DNA of 64,000 nt, taken from positions 344,713,457 to 344,777,456 of the forward strand of contig OY856412.1 in assembly GCA_963693085.1 (NCBI GenBank). The letters are read 5' to 3'. The position numbers were made by a program, and so were the translations under genes. The stretch is from Alisma plantago-aquatica (Eukaryota > Streptophyta > Magnoliopsida > Alismatales > Alismataceae). The stretch's first letter is position 1. Each line of letters begins with the position of its first letter. This document shows positions 1 to 11,206 of the stretch, in pieces. Under the pieces are notes generated by a model, which was not told the origin of the DNA, did no database searches, and worked only from the letters and a program-made list of their open reading frames with translations.

Positions 1-741
1 GTCTTGTTATGTCTGAGTAAATCTCTCTGGGGAATGGAAGTAGCCCCTTAGCCCGGTTCTATTCAATTTAATCAATTATATTCCTCCATCGAACAAATGT
101 CTTCTCTCTGTTTATGCATGGTTATTTGGATGATCTGATATATTCTTATGGAGTGATATGACCGTGGATCTCTGTAAGAATGAAACAATAGTCCCTTAAT
201 TGTGATTATCATCTTTTTGTCTATTTTATCTTATTCTTGTTGTAATCCTTGGTGACGCGACCACCTGATCCTTGGGTTTGAACGCCGGTTTGAATTCACA
301 TGCTTTTTGATATGACCGTGGATAATGGTATGTTGGACGGTTGGGCAATGATCCGTGAACGCCGGGACCAACGGGTTCATGGAAAGTCTGACCCTTGTGA
401 GTTTGTCCGTAAGGACATGTAAACACAAGGTCCTGATTTGATCCTTGGAGTTTAGAATTTGATTAGTTGAATAGGAACGTGGTTTTGATGGTGATCTTCC
501 GGACCCCAGATCTTTATTTCTTTGCTTAGTTAAATTTTATTTCAGCACTTTTATTTTTGCGTGTACAACGACGTGCATCACGTATCGAGTGCATTAATAA
601 TACATATCATATATGTAATTTGGGATTTGTGGATTTAGGATTGGACATGCATAAAGCAATTTTATTTGCTCGTATGCAATAAATAAAGGCGACAAACCAA
701 AACCGTTCATATCGATAATCCTAAAGTATAGGGCAGTTGAC
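1..741. other. Non-coding stretch, probable internal edge of a minus-strand LTR element
   Basis: I see no convincing gene here. Short open frames exist on both strands but show no recognisable domain. The stretch lies immediately left of a reverse-oriented primer-binding site, so by position it should be the 5' untranslated or gag-proximal internal part of the LTR element whose 5' LTR is at 758-2999. The phrase GATATGACCGTGGAT occurs twice, near 157 and 309. A gag gene would be expected further left, outside the window. Confidence 0.4.
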
Positions 742-756
742 GTGACTCTGATACCA
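742..756 (-). other. Primer-binding site (initiator tRNA-Met) of an LTR element
   Basis: Read on the minus strand the bases are TGGTATCAGAGTCAC. The first eleven match the complement of the 3' end of plant initiator tRNA-Met, the usual primer of Copia and many Gypsy reverse transcriptases. The site directly abuts the TG end of the LTR at 758, as expected for a 5' LTR in minus orientation. Confidence 0.75.
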
Positions 757-1312
757 CTGTTGGGTTTTAGGGGAGGAAGAGAAGGTAGCGGAAATAAACA
801 TTCTCCTCCCCAAACCCAGAACAAGGAAACACGTCAACGTCTATACAATAGGAAGGGATGGTTTGTGGAATCATACCTTGTCCCGAGGCTTGCTCGGCGA
901 CAATACCTCGTGGCTTGCATGGTCTTCAACTCCGGTCTTGGACGGTGTCTGTGCAGCTCATGGTCACACCTAGACTGATGACTCCTGGTCTCAACGAGAT
1001 TTTCAGGATTGACAGTTGTCCTCCGAGCGGAAAAAACCTCTCGCCTCTGAAGTAGTCCACAAGGACCACCTAGAACTCCAATCTCCTTGTCCCAGAAGGA
1101 ATTTGAAGGAGTCGCACCCTCCTATCAGCGTACTAGTCACTGACACACTCTCTTGGCACCAGTCGCTTTCTACAATTGTCTTTCCCTTGCTATGCCTCCC
1201 TTATCGGGTAGCACTTGCTCGGGCTCTCTCGACTACCAAAACCAGAGAGAATGAAAACTTTGTAGAGCAACTGGTTTGCACTGTGTTGTACTTTGAGAAG
1301 CCCTCAATACCC

Positions 1313-1322
1313 CTATATATAG
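1313..1322 (-). promoter_or_regulatory. TATA-like box in the LTR
   Basis: The palindromic CTATATATAG sits within the LTR, about 560 bp from its U5 end. This would place U3 at roughly 1330-2999 and R-U5 at roughly 758-1290. The related LTR block has an equivalent box near 44829-44836 (CTATAAATGA on the minus strand). Confidence 0.5.
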
Positions 1323-1420
1323 GAGGGTCATGGGACAGGGTTCTCCATCCCGGGCAATGCAGGACTAAAAGCAGGAGTAGAAGGGTTTGAGATTTTCCAC
1401 AAAACAACCAACTCACAACC

Positions 1421-1812
1421 TAAACCGATCATTTCACAACTGAAACGGTCGGTTGGGGACCTCAGCCGGTCGGTTGACATCTTAATCGATCGGTTGGGAC
1501 CCATGAAATAGTCGGTTCACTTCTGAACCGATCAGTTCAGGGTCCTGCTCAGTTCCCGATTGACTTTCCCTCTTTTGTTTCTAATTGGTATCAAATACCA
1601 ATCCTTTTTCCAATCAAATTGGGCAAGTGAAACGAAAGGAAAATTCTCACCAATCCTACTTTCCCAACTTGCTCGGTTGCACCAGTTGAATCGATGGTTT
1701 CAACACTTGAAGCAATCGTTTCACCATGTCCATGAGTTGATCGACTCACCACCTGAGCCGATCGGTTCACCAAGCTGAGCCGATCGATTCATCACATGAG
1801 CCGATCGGTTGG
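1421..1812. repeat. Cluster of CGATCGGTT-type short repeats in U3
   Basis: At least eight degenerate copies of a motif with core CCGATCGGTT or CGGTCGGTT occur at about 20-25 bp spacing, in two groups (1421-1543 and 1674-1812). Several are internally palindromic (CGATCG) and some are in opposite orientation (AACCGATC). They lie 100-490 bp upstream of the TATA box at 1313-1322 in the transcription direction of the LTR. They resemble in layout, not in exact sequence, the clusters in the Copia LTRs of this window. Confidence 0.6.
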
Positions 1813-2999
1813 GAGTGCAGATTGTGCAGAATCAATCAATTGCGGTTTCAATCAATCTGATACTCCAATCAATGTGTCCAACACCTTGAACAATATGACA
1901 TTGAGCTATCAATTGACTGAGTGTTTAATTGAACTACTAAACTCCTTTAGTAATCAATCTAAACATTGTTTGTGGACAAAAATCCTCTTCCAGGTTAAAT
2001 CCTATGTGTGTGACCCTACTGGTCCATTTCACGTTGGCAATGAAAGTCCATAACACTTATGACTTCACAAGCAAAGAGAGGTGCCTAGTCACACATCAAT
2101 GCTACCCACGTGAAATAGAAAGTTGGAGAACAACTTTCAATCCTACAATCTGTGAATGTTGATACAGTGAATGTATATTTCCTTTGTCACTAATATCCGG
2201 AATGAACTCGAGGCATGGAACAGTCATCCTGTTAATGTTCATTCACTTTCTTGATCTCAGAGTAGATTGGAAGAGATATGTATGACATCAATATCACATA
2301 CTCATTCACACATGTGTGCATGCCTTTCTCAATCCTACTCATCAAGTGGCCATGGATATCAAACTCCCTCAGGAGGGACAAATCCCATATCTATCACTCA
2401 CCCCTCAAAAGCCCCATGTGTCAAAGCCACCCAATCATCACCTTTATAATAACCCATGTTTTAGGACTGCGTTTGATGATGTCAAAGTGTGCCGAACGAC
2501 ATGTGTTGAGTGTAGTAATTTCAAGTCAAAGAATCACACTCACCACCATCACTATGAGTACTGAATGTGACTACCATGTCATGGTTCCATGTGTCAAACT
2601 CACGGTGGGTTTGTTCGGTACACTTGTTCTCTAACAAGTACCTATGTGTTTGGTTTGATATCTCCATATCATGACTAAAGAGATTATGTCATCAACCAAC
2701 ACCACAATCTAGTCTTGTGTGTCATTGTTGTCTATCTACCTTCCACAATGACATCCGACTAGGGACATAACAAGAATGTACAAACTCTTAGCATCCGTAT
2801 GATGTCATCGTTTAGGTCCTCAACCTGAAAGCATACATCATTGAGTACTGTCATTCTCTAGACATTTAATCTGTTCTATCACTATCTCATATGACTGAAC
2901 CAGAAAGAGTTGCAAGATTTCCTTTGATGTTTATCAAATCAATCTTAATGTATCCCAGCAATCATCCCATGATTGGCTCTCAGGGCATAAATACCAACA

Positions 3000-3170
3000 A
3001 TAACCACGTGCCCCGTTTCCATGTAGAATCATACACAATGTACTTCAAGCATATATCTAGAAATCCAAGCATTCAACATAATCAACCAACATTATATGTA
3101 TGTATGTATATCCTAAAGTGCCACCAATCATATTCAAGAGATACTTATCTAACATATGTCCTATAGTAGT
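3000..3170. repeat. Short dispersed repeat X, copy 1
   Basis: This stretch, starting ATAACCAC, shares extended similarity with 44125-44288, for example TATGTATATCCTAAAGTG followed by CACCAATCATATT. It lies on the right side of LTR block 1, whereas its relative lies on the left side of LTR block 2. I do not recognise it as part of a known family. Confidence 0.55.
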
Positions 3171-3253
3171 CTTTAGGGATGTTCTAGTCTAAATAAGGAA
3201 TATGGGTACAAACTCTAATTCTGATGCATTACATTTTAATGGAGTTTTAGATC

Positions 3254-3350
3254 ATATATATATATATATACATATATATATTTACATATATATATATATT
3301 TATATATATACATATATATATATATATCTACATATATATATATATATACA
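3254..3350. repeat. AT microsatellite
   Basis: Imperfect (TA)n with interspersed CATATA units, about 100 bp. Confidence 0.9.
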
Positions 3351-5350
3351 TATAAAGTGAGACCCTAGTTATCTAGTTAAGCGTTTTATGTCATTAAGAG
3401 AAAACATGTAGATTATGAACGCCTATATTGGATTATGTGCATAATATCATGAAAGTTTTGATATTTGGTTTCAAATTCCTAATTCATTATCATTATCATC
3501 ATCATCATCTTGGATTCTCACAATATTAGATTATGTATCAAATAAAGGGATTCTTTACATTCATCATCATCTTTGGTTTTCATCGTATTCAACAATATCA
3601 ATTTATATCCCAATGTAAATACTTTTTTACATACTCAACATGTCAATTATTAGATCTTGGCCTTCCATGTATTTAATAACCACGTAATCATGTATTAACC
3701 CTACTTCTGGAATTAGGATTGGATTGACTTCATTATATTATTTTCTTTGGATTCTACTCATTCTCTTGATTAGTGTAATATATAAAGTTTCCATATTTGG
3801 GTAATCCTAGAAATTTCTATGAATTAAACAAAATAGGAATATATACCTCAAACATAGGATGATGTTTTGTGCTCTTCCATTGAGACTCAAAAGGAAAGGT
3901 ATGAGGGGTGAAGTACTTCATAAGATTCTAGACTTATGTGTCATAGTGGAAAGCACCGTGTTACGATATACAACAAGACCATCATGGATGTGGAAGAGCA
4001 TTTCCATGATGAAGGGATAGAGATTTGCTACTACGCTTCTTTGGAAGGATGCACATCTTGGAAGGAAAGGATTGGAGTAGTCCATCTTATCGTAATACCA
4101 TTTCTTATATAGCACAAGGGTTGGAGACTGATGGGTTCAGTTTCTATAAAGTTTCCTTATGCAATTGGCAAGCCATCCCTCTAGGAAAGTAATAACTATA
4201 TTCCTCGCTCATGTCCTTATAATATAAATCTCATATGTTTTACTTTATATACCCAGAAGCCATGTAATGGAAATCACTCCTCATACCATTATTTTTTAAA
4301 ACTACATTAGTACAATTACCTCCCATTGTGAAAAGGAAAACTCCTTCATTATTCCCTTATTTAACCAAAAATTGGTTTTGAAGGAAATTATACATTATTA
4401 GAAACTAAATTATCTTGGATACAAAATATTTTAGAACTTACTGGATTTTCATCCACAATCCTATATTTGCATTGTCTATCTCATTAATTATCTTGAGTAG
4501 TTTTCATGAGAGACAAAATACTTATTTCCCTATTTGGTATTCCAAGGATCCCAGTGTAAACCTTGATTGTGGAAATTAAGTAAGTCATATCTCTCTCTCG
4601 TCTTTACATCAGTTAGTTTTGAAATTGTATACTTCCTTTATTAACCTAGAATCTAATATTGAGCCATGTTTGGTATCAAAGGGATGTTTCTAAATACCAT
4701 TTTCTCTTTCTTCAAATAAGGGAAACAATATTTAATTATTACAAGCAAGTCCCACTTCCCTCTCAATTTTCCTTAGGCTACTAGGAGCGTCCTTTGCTAT
4801 GAATCTTGAAGGGAAAGTCATTCATATCTCTCTGAACTTATATTTATTTTTGGTATTTATTAGGAAAACTTTTTGTAGGGAACTTGCCGTTTATGTATTT
4901 GCTTAAAATAATTACCCACATAACGTGCAAAGTCCTTTTTACCTCAAATTATAGAATTATCTTAATTACTCATTATCTTTAAGTATTCCAAAAGCCAAAC
5001 TAAATTATTCTTATTTGATGTCTCAGACTAGTGTTGCAAGGCATGGTTAGCTAATTGCTTCCATTAAATATCTAAATTACAAATTATCTTAAAAACATTT
5101 TAAAAATTGTCTATTATTCTACATTTTAATTATTTAACAAGCCATAAGTACATAATCTTTTATTTATTCATGAATTCTTTTTATTTCTTTAACTTGTGTC
5201 ACAAGGTCTGATTTGCAAAGTAAATAGTCTCATGGGCCACCCTTGGGAAATGGGTTGAACCCATGCCACAAAGTGGATTCATGGTAACATTATTATTATA
5301 TCAACTCAAACCTCATGTTTATACAATTCAAATTACCAAAATTTGAGGAT
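3351..5350. other. AT-rich non-coding stretch
   Basis: There is no credible gene. All frames are broken by frequent stops and no domain is recognisable. The right part (ending at 5360) may be the LTR of the minus-strand Gypsy-type element described at 5351-5400. I could not find its other end. Confidence 0.4.
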
Positions 5351-5400
5351 CTTACATTCACCCCTCCTTAAAACGAATTTTATCCCCAAAATTCAAACTT
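5351..5400 (-). other. Probable 3' end of a minus-strand Gypsy-type element: pol terminus, polypurine tract, LTR edge
   Basis: On the minus strand this reads as the end of an open frame (residues NFGDKIRFKEG then a stop), a purine run AAGGAGGGG, then TGAATGTAAGATCC. The layout of pol end, polypurine tract and TG of the 3' LTR is what is typically seen at the 3' end of plant Ty3/Gypsy elements, where a short Phe/Gly/Lys-rich tail precedes the tract. The frame cannot be followed upstream, because a Harbinger element interrupts the sequence from 5447 and the far side (33087 onward) is not obviously coding. The family assignment is inference. Confidence 0.4.
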
Positions 5401-5443
5401 TGTAAGGTTAAGGTGAATGATAACTCAACATGTCTCCAATCCT

Positions 5444-5446
5444 TAA
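5444..5446. repeat. Target site duplication TAA (left) of Harbinger element
   Basis: TAA immediately precedes the GCCCCTATTTGGTTC terminus. The same triplet follows the opposite terminus at 33087-33089. PIF/Harbinger elements duplicate a 3-bp TWA target. Confidence 0.85.
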
Positions 5447-6770
5447 GCCCCTATTTGGTTCCAGACTGAAACCGGATCGGCGCCTGTCGCGTAGCGTCAG
5501 CTCAGTGTTTGTCAATCCGGATCGGCGCAGATCAGCGTTTGGTTCAACATCCTGGAACAGTGTCATTTCGGGGTTCCGTAATCCCAAAACCCGGACCAAC
5601 TCAGTCCTGGTATGAGTGGTATTTCATTTGCAACCCGGTTCAATCTCGCTCCTGTCTTTCCGTCCCGATACTCCCCCACCCCCGCGCCACCCGATACCCC
5701 CCTTTACTCCGTCTGAGCATTGCTTCTCAAGGAAGACGATAATTGGGTCTAGGAGTAGGTGTAGGTCGGCTTTACCTGTTCCCCATCCACTCAGATCTGT
5801 CCTGGCGCCGGCGTGTGGTGGTAGCAGGTGTTTTGAGAATGTAGTCGGTAGGGCGTCGCCATGGCAGTGCTGCTGGGAGGCTGTTCACGGGGCGAACAGG
5901 AGGTCGTAGCAGACGGCGAATTGAAAGAAAGTAAGGGCATTGTGTTTTCCAATCTCTTCTTCCCCCTACTGCTGTCACGGCGCTCATCAATTTTGCAGGA
6001 CATTGACAAACGTCGAGCAGCCCCAGTCGAAAAGGCATTTCTGCTATAAATTGGGGGCAGTGGTCCTCCAATTCCTCCCGTTTCACCTTGTGAGTGTCGT
6101 CAACCTCCTCACAGATGCCTTCGGTTCCGACGATTTTTGTAGCTGCTCGACAACCTGGTCGAATCCAATACCAGTCCTACCACGGTAAGTGCATTGTGTT
6201 CTTCCGTTGTTCTTCCACTATTATTCATTTGTAGTTGTGTTCTTCCATTGTTGTTCCAGTTATTAACCAGTGTGTTTGGCTATTGTTTCTATTTTTTTGC
6301 TGCTGTGGTGCGCGTGGACGGAGACGACACTATGGTGTGTGTGCGTGGACGGCGACGACACTTTTGGTGTTTAGGTATGCTCTCGCTCTCTGACCCTCTC
6401 ACACCATGATCATTGCCAGTTTTTGCTGCTGTGGCGTCCGTTTGACGACAACCACATCCCTTCCTTATTCTCTTTTTGATCCTATCACATTCCACTTAGT
6501 TTGAACGGTGCTTTTTTTCATTGTTGTGAGCTTTGTTCAAACTGAAATACAATTCAACGTTGATAATTTGATTGTCCATTAGTTTCTGTTTAATCATATA
6601 TACTATTTTGGATCCGTGCAATACTGTTTATCTGAAATGAATTCCTTGTGTAAAATGTAAATAAATGTAACAAGATTGGAAAAGCAAATATAAAAGAACA
6701 CCATGTTTGAGTAAAAATAATATCTTCCTAACTTGGGCAGTCAGTTAAAATTTATGTGTGTTCCCCTGTT
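5447..6770. other. Harbinger 5' region, GC-rich leader, no gene called
   Basis: The first 750 bp are unusually GC-rich for this window (around 5640-5720 and 5800-5900), then composition returns to AT-rich. Several 60-100 codon open frames occur on both strands without recognisable domains; they probably reflect composition. This may be the promoter and 5' leader of the element's genes. Subterminal sequence near 5460-5560 repeats the phrase CCGGATCGGCGC in slightly varied form (about 5472 and 5517). Confidence 0.4.
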
Positions 6771-6772
6771 TG

Positions 6773-7815
6773 AATATGAGCTCATTGAATGTGAATATAT
6801 AATTACTATTTACTGACAATAGTATTCATGCATTTTGTTTTTATACAAATATGCTTAAATGATATCATCATCATCATTTTTGACAAAGACTAAAGTCTAC
6901 AAGGACCGTTACTTGTCCTTGAGAGGGCCTTATGATCCATGTCTGCTATGTGTTCTAAGGAAGAACAAGAGTGACTAATTTTTGTTGTGGGAGAAAACTA
7001 GGGTTTAATTTGGGTACTTGATTCGGTTGGGATTGGTATAATAATTTGGGGTAATCAAGGAAAGGCAAAATTGCAAATGATTTGTATAATAATTATAGCA
7101 CTGGGGTAATCAAGGAAATGCAAAATTGCAAATGATTTGTATAATAATTATAGCACATGATTATTCAAATTACATGTGTTTCTTATTATGTTTCTTATTC
7201 TACACATGTATTTGTTGATGTGTATGTCTAAGTACAAGTACTACAAAATTACATGCAACTTGCTAAAAACTCAATTGAATTATCACTTGACTCCCTTCAA
7301 TGCTTGTCGATTGTTAATATATAATCAATAGTCACAATATATTAAAAGAATCTAGTCTCCTGCCTTATAGGTAAGTAATATAATATACAACTGAAATAGT
7401 TTAATTAGCTATTCAGTAAGCTTGGGAATTGAATTGACATGTGTAGAATAATATTTGAATTGTACAATGAGTTAGACGTCTGTATTGTACTATTCAGTAT
7501 GATGTATACATAACGATTAATATGAGGTGGTTACATTCTATGATTAGGTAAAAGGTGAGAATGAGTAGATGAATATAAGAACCTAACTGTAACACTGAAA
7601 TGATAAGGTAGATGATGCTAATAAATGCTAACTCAATTCAGTGATCAGAATGTGGTACATGTATGCTTTGTAATCTGTATGTGGGCTGTCAGATTTTTTC
7701 ATAGTAGGATGCATGCTATATAAAATGCATCTTAATTAAGCCGATAATGTAATGAAGCTATACTTGCATAGGCCCGTGTTGTTGCAATTAGGACATTCCC
7801 CAAGTCTGAAAGCTA
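6773..7815. repeat. Tandem duplication unit A (about 1.04 kb) inside Harbinger
   Basis: Unit A begins at AATATGAGCTCATTGAA and is repeated from 7816 with an offset of about 1,043 bp. Unit B (7816-8017 plus 16505-17215) is interrupted by the Copia insertion. The two units are highly similar. No protein-coding signal is seen. Unit A preserves the uninterrupted version of the Copia target (TTCTA at 6953-6957). Confidence 0.9.
7047..7156. repeat. 55-bp direct tandem duplication
   Basis: A segment starting TGGGGTAATCAAGGAA is repeated twice in tandem with a 55-bp offset (7047 and 7102). Unit B has only one copy (near 16606-16680), so this small duplication arose after, or was lost from, one copy of the larger tandem duplication. 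Confidence 0.85.
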
Positions 7816-8012
7816 AATATGAGCTCATTGAAGGTGAATATATAATTACTACTTACTGACAATAGTATTCATGCATTTTGTTTTTATACAAATATGCTTA
7901 AATGATATCATCATAATCATCATTTTCGACAAAGACTAAAGTCTACAAGGACCGTTACTTGTCCTTCACATGGCCTCCTTGAGAGGGCCTTATGATCCAT
8001 GTCTGCTATGTG

Positions 8013-8017
8013 TTCTA
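8013..8017. repeat. Target site duplication TTCTA (left) of Copia copy 1
   Basis: TTCTA precedes the TGTTGG end of the left LTR and recurs at 16505-16509 after the right LTR. The empty site is preserved in unit A at 6953-6957, giving direct proof of a 5-bp duplication. Confidence 0.97.
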
Positions 8018-8362
8018 TGTTGGCTAAATGGACATCTGTAAAACCCTTTGTTTTGATAATGACAAACATTTCATTCTTGTTGATCTAACGTGCTACTTGA
8101 GTGTTGCAGGAATAAGGTGGATGACAAAGCAAGTAGGGAAATCCATATGCTTACATGTTTGTATTTTCATGAAATGAAATCGCCTTGTAAAAACTTGTAC
8201 AAATATATAATGTACAAGTACTTAGATTTCATGTAAAATCAAGCGTTAGATTCTCCCTAGCTAAACATCACACTTAGATAGGTCATCACCTTCAATAGCT
8301 TCACATTTGCACACTCATACACACACTTAGTGCTTTAAATTGAAAGATTGAATCATGGTCAA

Positions 8363-8564
8363 TCTCGGTCGACTAACTCCTCGACCGAGACACTCTCGGT
8401 CGACAACCTTCTCGACCGAGAAAGACCCAAAGTAGCCGTTAGACACAACTGACAAGGTAGTTGGCAGTTGGAGATAAACGTTGCAAAACACATGATCCAG
8501 AGAGCCTGTCGGTCGACAAAACTTCGACCGAGTAGGCGTCTCGGTCGACCATTCCTCGACTGAG
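8363..8564. repeat. Four inverted-repeat pairs, TCTCGGTCGA / TCGACCGAGA, in the 5' LTR
   Basis: The pairs, with arms of 8-10 bp and gaps of 6-8 bp, are: 8363-8372 with 8381-8390; 8394-8403 with 8412-8421; 8509-8516 with 8524-8531; 8539-8548 with 8555-8564 (one mismatch). They lie 140-340 bp upstream of the TATA box. The same set recurs in the 3' LTR (15420-15621). Comparable palindrome clusters are a known non-coding signature of Sirevirus LTRs, with a different sequence in other species. Confidence 0.9.
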
Positions 8565-8700
8565 ATGGACTCTGACAGCAACTGCAGAATTAATTAACTA
8601 GTCATTGTTAAAGCAACTAAACTTATACCTAACGGCTAGTTAAGCACTTAGAAGCCCCTAGAAAGTGTCTAGAACGTTCTTAAGCACTCGTAGGACATTC

Positions 8701-8710
8701 CTATAAATAG
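8701..8710 (+). promoter_or_regulatory. TATA box of Copia copy 1 5' LTR
   Basis: CTATAAATAG fits the plant TATA consensus and is conserved at the corresponding place in the other three Copia LTRs of the window (15758-15767; minus-strand versions at 55674-55683 and 62684-62693). Transcription would start about 30 bp downstream, defining the U3/R border. Confidence 0.75.
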
Positions 8711-9448
8711 GACATGCCTTAGGACACCTATATACACTTGCTTTTACACTTGAGCAATCTTTGAGCATACATTGACTTTGTGTAACCTGTTTGTGAGCAA
8801 TTGAGCATTGTGACAACTGGCTACTTCCTCTCTTAGCTCAAATTTCGTGTCCTATAGGCTAGCATCTCCTGTCCACTGCAATAACAATTCCATACACTTT
8901 GGTTAGGAGATCTACACGCTTGATCTAGGCAAATCAAGCCTTGTGCTACAAAAGGATAAGTTGTAATTTCCTTTTCCTTTCTTGTTCTCTATTATTATTT
9001 GTACTCTCCTTGCTACTCCTAGGTTGGAGGCTGCGGATTGGAGAGGTTGGAGATCTTCTTGGTGAAGAAGGGGACCTTGAGCTACTTCAAGAAGGCTGGT
9101 GCAACGGGAGGTTACTTCTAGAGAGGAAGGCTACTTCAAGGGGGATCTTGAAGTTACTTCAAGAAGGCTACCTCGGGTTGGTGCATCTACTTCAAGTGAA
9201 GGTTGTTCAAGGGGTGTAAGAAAGTATTGTATTTTGTGTAATTCCTTATGAAGGTAATAAAATTAATACTTTCAAAATCCCGGTTGGGTAAGCAACCGGA
9301 TAGTGGACTGACAATCTTAGTATTTGCTAAGATTGGAACCACTCTAAACACTTGTCTCCTTCTTCCATTTTCAATTGTGGTTGTTTGAGTAAAATAATTG
9401 TTAAAATTGTTTTAAAACTCTATTCACCCCCCTCTAGTGTTTTTCAAT

Positions 9449-9460
9449 TGGTATCAGAGC
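9449..9460 (+). other. Primer-binding site, initiator tRNA-Met
   Basis: TGGTATCAGAGC lies two bases after the LTR end and is complementary to the 3' end of plant initiator tRNA-Met. It is the standard primer site of plant Copia elements. Confidence 0.95.
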
Positions 9461-9493
9461 AGGCTTCAAGGAACCCTAACAAGGTCTTGAAGA

Positions 9494-11206
9494 ATGGGTG
9501 ACGCGGTGCTCGACAACCTTAACCTTGAAGGGACACTTGTTGCTAGACCTCCAGCGTTTGATGGAACAAATTACACTTATTGGAAAAGAAGAATGCAGTT
9601 CTACTTCCAAGGCATCAATTGGGACTTACGGAGGATGGTATCAACCCCATACGAGCTTCCTCAAACACAATATGCAGAGTGGGATGCAAATACGGTAAAG
9701 TTGGCTCAAATGAATGCCAAAGCTGTAAGCATTTTATATTGTTCAATTTCAGTAGGAGAATTTAATAGGATATCAAACTGTGACACAGCCTATGACATTT
9801 GGCATAGACTGTCCATAACTTATGAAGGTACAATCCAAGTCAAGAATTCTAAGATTAGCATGCTTAAGCAAAAGTTTGAACATTTTTATATGGATCCAAA
9901 TGAATCTATTAGTGAAATGTTTGCAAAATTCTCTTCTATTGTTAATGGTTTAAATGCCCTAGGAAAAACTGTTCTTGAAGAAGATCAGGTATCAAAAATC
10001 CTTCGATCACTTCCTCCTAAATACAAGCCAAAGGTGACAGCCATTGAAGAAGCCAATGACCTCACTCGAATGAAAATGGAGCAACTCATTGGCAATCTAG
10101 AAGCTCATGAAGCAACCCTAGAAGAGGAAGAAAGAAGAGAACGTGAACTTCAGCAAGTAAAGAAGAAGGATGTGGCTCTAAAAGCTTCAAAGATCATCAC
10201 ACCAGAAAGTGAGGAGTCAAGTGAAGAAGAAGGAGAAGAAGCCTTGATTGTAAATGGTAAGAAATATAAAAGATTTAAATCTAACAAAATTTCTAGTTCT
10301 TCCTCTACTCCTCCCAGGTGCTTTGAATGTGGAAAGAAATGACATCTCAAAAATTAATGTCTTAAAGCAAAGAAAGGAAAGAAAAGCTCACACAAGAAGA
10401 AGGGAGAAAAAGCATACAAAGCTGCATGGGACGAGTCAAGTGAAAGTGAAAGCGGAGAAGAAAAGGTGGAATGTCTAATGGCAAGAGAAGATGATGAAGA
10501 CTCTCAAGAGGTAAGCCTACTTGATCTTCCTAAAGAAGAGTTAATTACTAGTCTACAAGAAACTCATGATAAGTATGTTGATGTCAAGAAGAAACTAAAA
10601 AAGGTTATCAAGACAAATAATGAGCTAAATACTAAATTAAATGATCTCTCTTCCAAAAAGAACAACATTGATCTTGAGAATGTTTCTTTGAAAACATCTT
10701 TAAATGACTGCACTAGAAAGCTACTCACTCTAGAAACAAACGTTGATCTTCTCTCTCAAGAAAAGACTGAATTGTTAGCTAAACTAAAAGATTTTCAGAC
10801 TCAACCAATTTTGTGCAATCATTTAGACTATGACAATGTTGTAAAAGAAAGAGACTCTCTATTATCTGATTTAGATCAAGCAAGAAAATATTTACACAAG
10901 AAAGTGGATGACATTGCTAAGCTACAAAGAAACCTACATGAGTTAAGAAGAAAAGATATCCTTGATAACATTCTAAAAGTCTCCTCTAGTTTCAATGGAA
11001 GAAAAGGTTTGGGATATGCTCCAAAGAAAAATCAACCTAAGAGAACTCAGACTATGTTTGTACCTAAGAACACAATTCCTAGAAAGAGAAATGAAGTTGA
11101 CTCTATTACTTGTCATTTTTGTCTATGTCTCGGACATTATTCATTCTCATGCCCTTATAAGACCAAGGATTCCGACTTAGTTTGGGTCCCAAAACCCCAA
11201 ACTTAG
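9494..11206 (+). pseudogene. gag: Copia copy 1 gag, two in-frame stops
   Basis: Gag forms the virus-like particle and packages the element's RNA in the cytoplasm. The frame runs 571 codons from ATG 9494, 47 bp after the LTR, to TAG 11204-11206. It contains a retrotransposon Gag N-terminal domain (FDGTNYTYWKRRM near residue 23), a capsid-like helical region, an acidic Ser/Glu stretch, a first CCHC knuckle (CFECGKK near 276), a Lys/Glu-rich coiled coil, and a second CCHC knuckle near the C-terminus (CHFC-x4-H-x4-C, about 538-551). In-frame stops TGA 10340-10342 and TAA 10355-10357 fall inside the first knuckle and would truncate the protein. The relative at 60201-61904 is uninterrupted. Confidence 0.93.

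Larger units (their letters stand above)
758..2999 (-). repeat. 5' LTR (about 2.2 kb) of a minus-strand LTR retroelement
   Basis: The block begins TGTTGG and ends CCAACA on the plus strand, a 6-bp terminal inverted repeat with TG/CA ends. The primer-binding site lies directly outside the left end. A TATA-like box on the minus strand lies at 1313-1322, and short inverted motifs with cores such as CCGATCGGTT cluster at about 1421-1543 and 1674-1812, upstream of it. A clearly related but diverged block is at about 44289-46370. The left LTR is outside the window, so no target duplication can be tested. No coding sequence is seen inside. LTRs this long are typical of large, often non-autonomous elements; that reading is inference. 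Confidence 0.65.
8018..9446 (+). repeat. 5' LTR of Copia copy 1
   Basis: It starts TGTTGGCTAAATGG and ends GTGTTTTTCA. It contains four inverted-repeat pairs at 8363-8564, a TATA box at 8701-8710 and, towards the end, several purine-rich imperfect repeats of the type CTACTTCAAG (about 9070-9200). It matches 15075-16504 with about 1% differences and a 1-bp difference in a C run near the end. Confidence 0.97.

Noticed and set aside
226..428. 66-codon minus-strand frame near the left edge as a gag fragment
   Set aside because: No zinc knuckle or Gag motif is visible, and two frames are open over the same bases.
5430..6190. GC-rich open frames at the Harbinger left end as a host gene
   Set aside because: Frames overlap on both strands, show no domain, and begin across or at the terminal repeat; composition explains them.
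8327..8581. Open frame inside Copia LTR (also at 15384) as a gene
   Set aside because: It lies in U3 over the inverted-repeat cluster and is repeated only because LTRs are identical; no domain.
8941..9219. Leu/Glu-rich 92-codon frame in the LTR (also 15998-16276)
   Set aside because: It derives from CTTCAAGAAGG-type purine repeats in the R-U5 region; no known protein.
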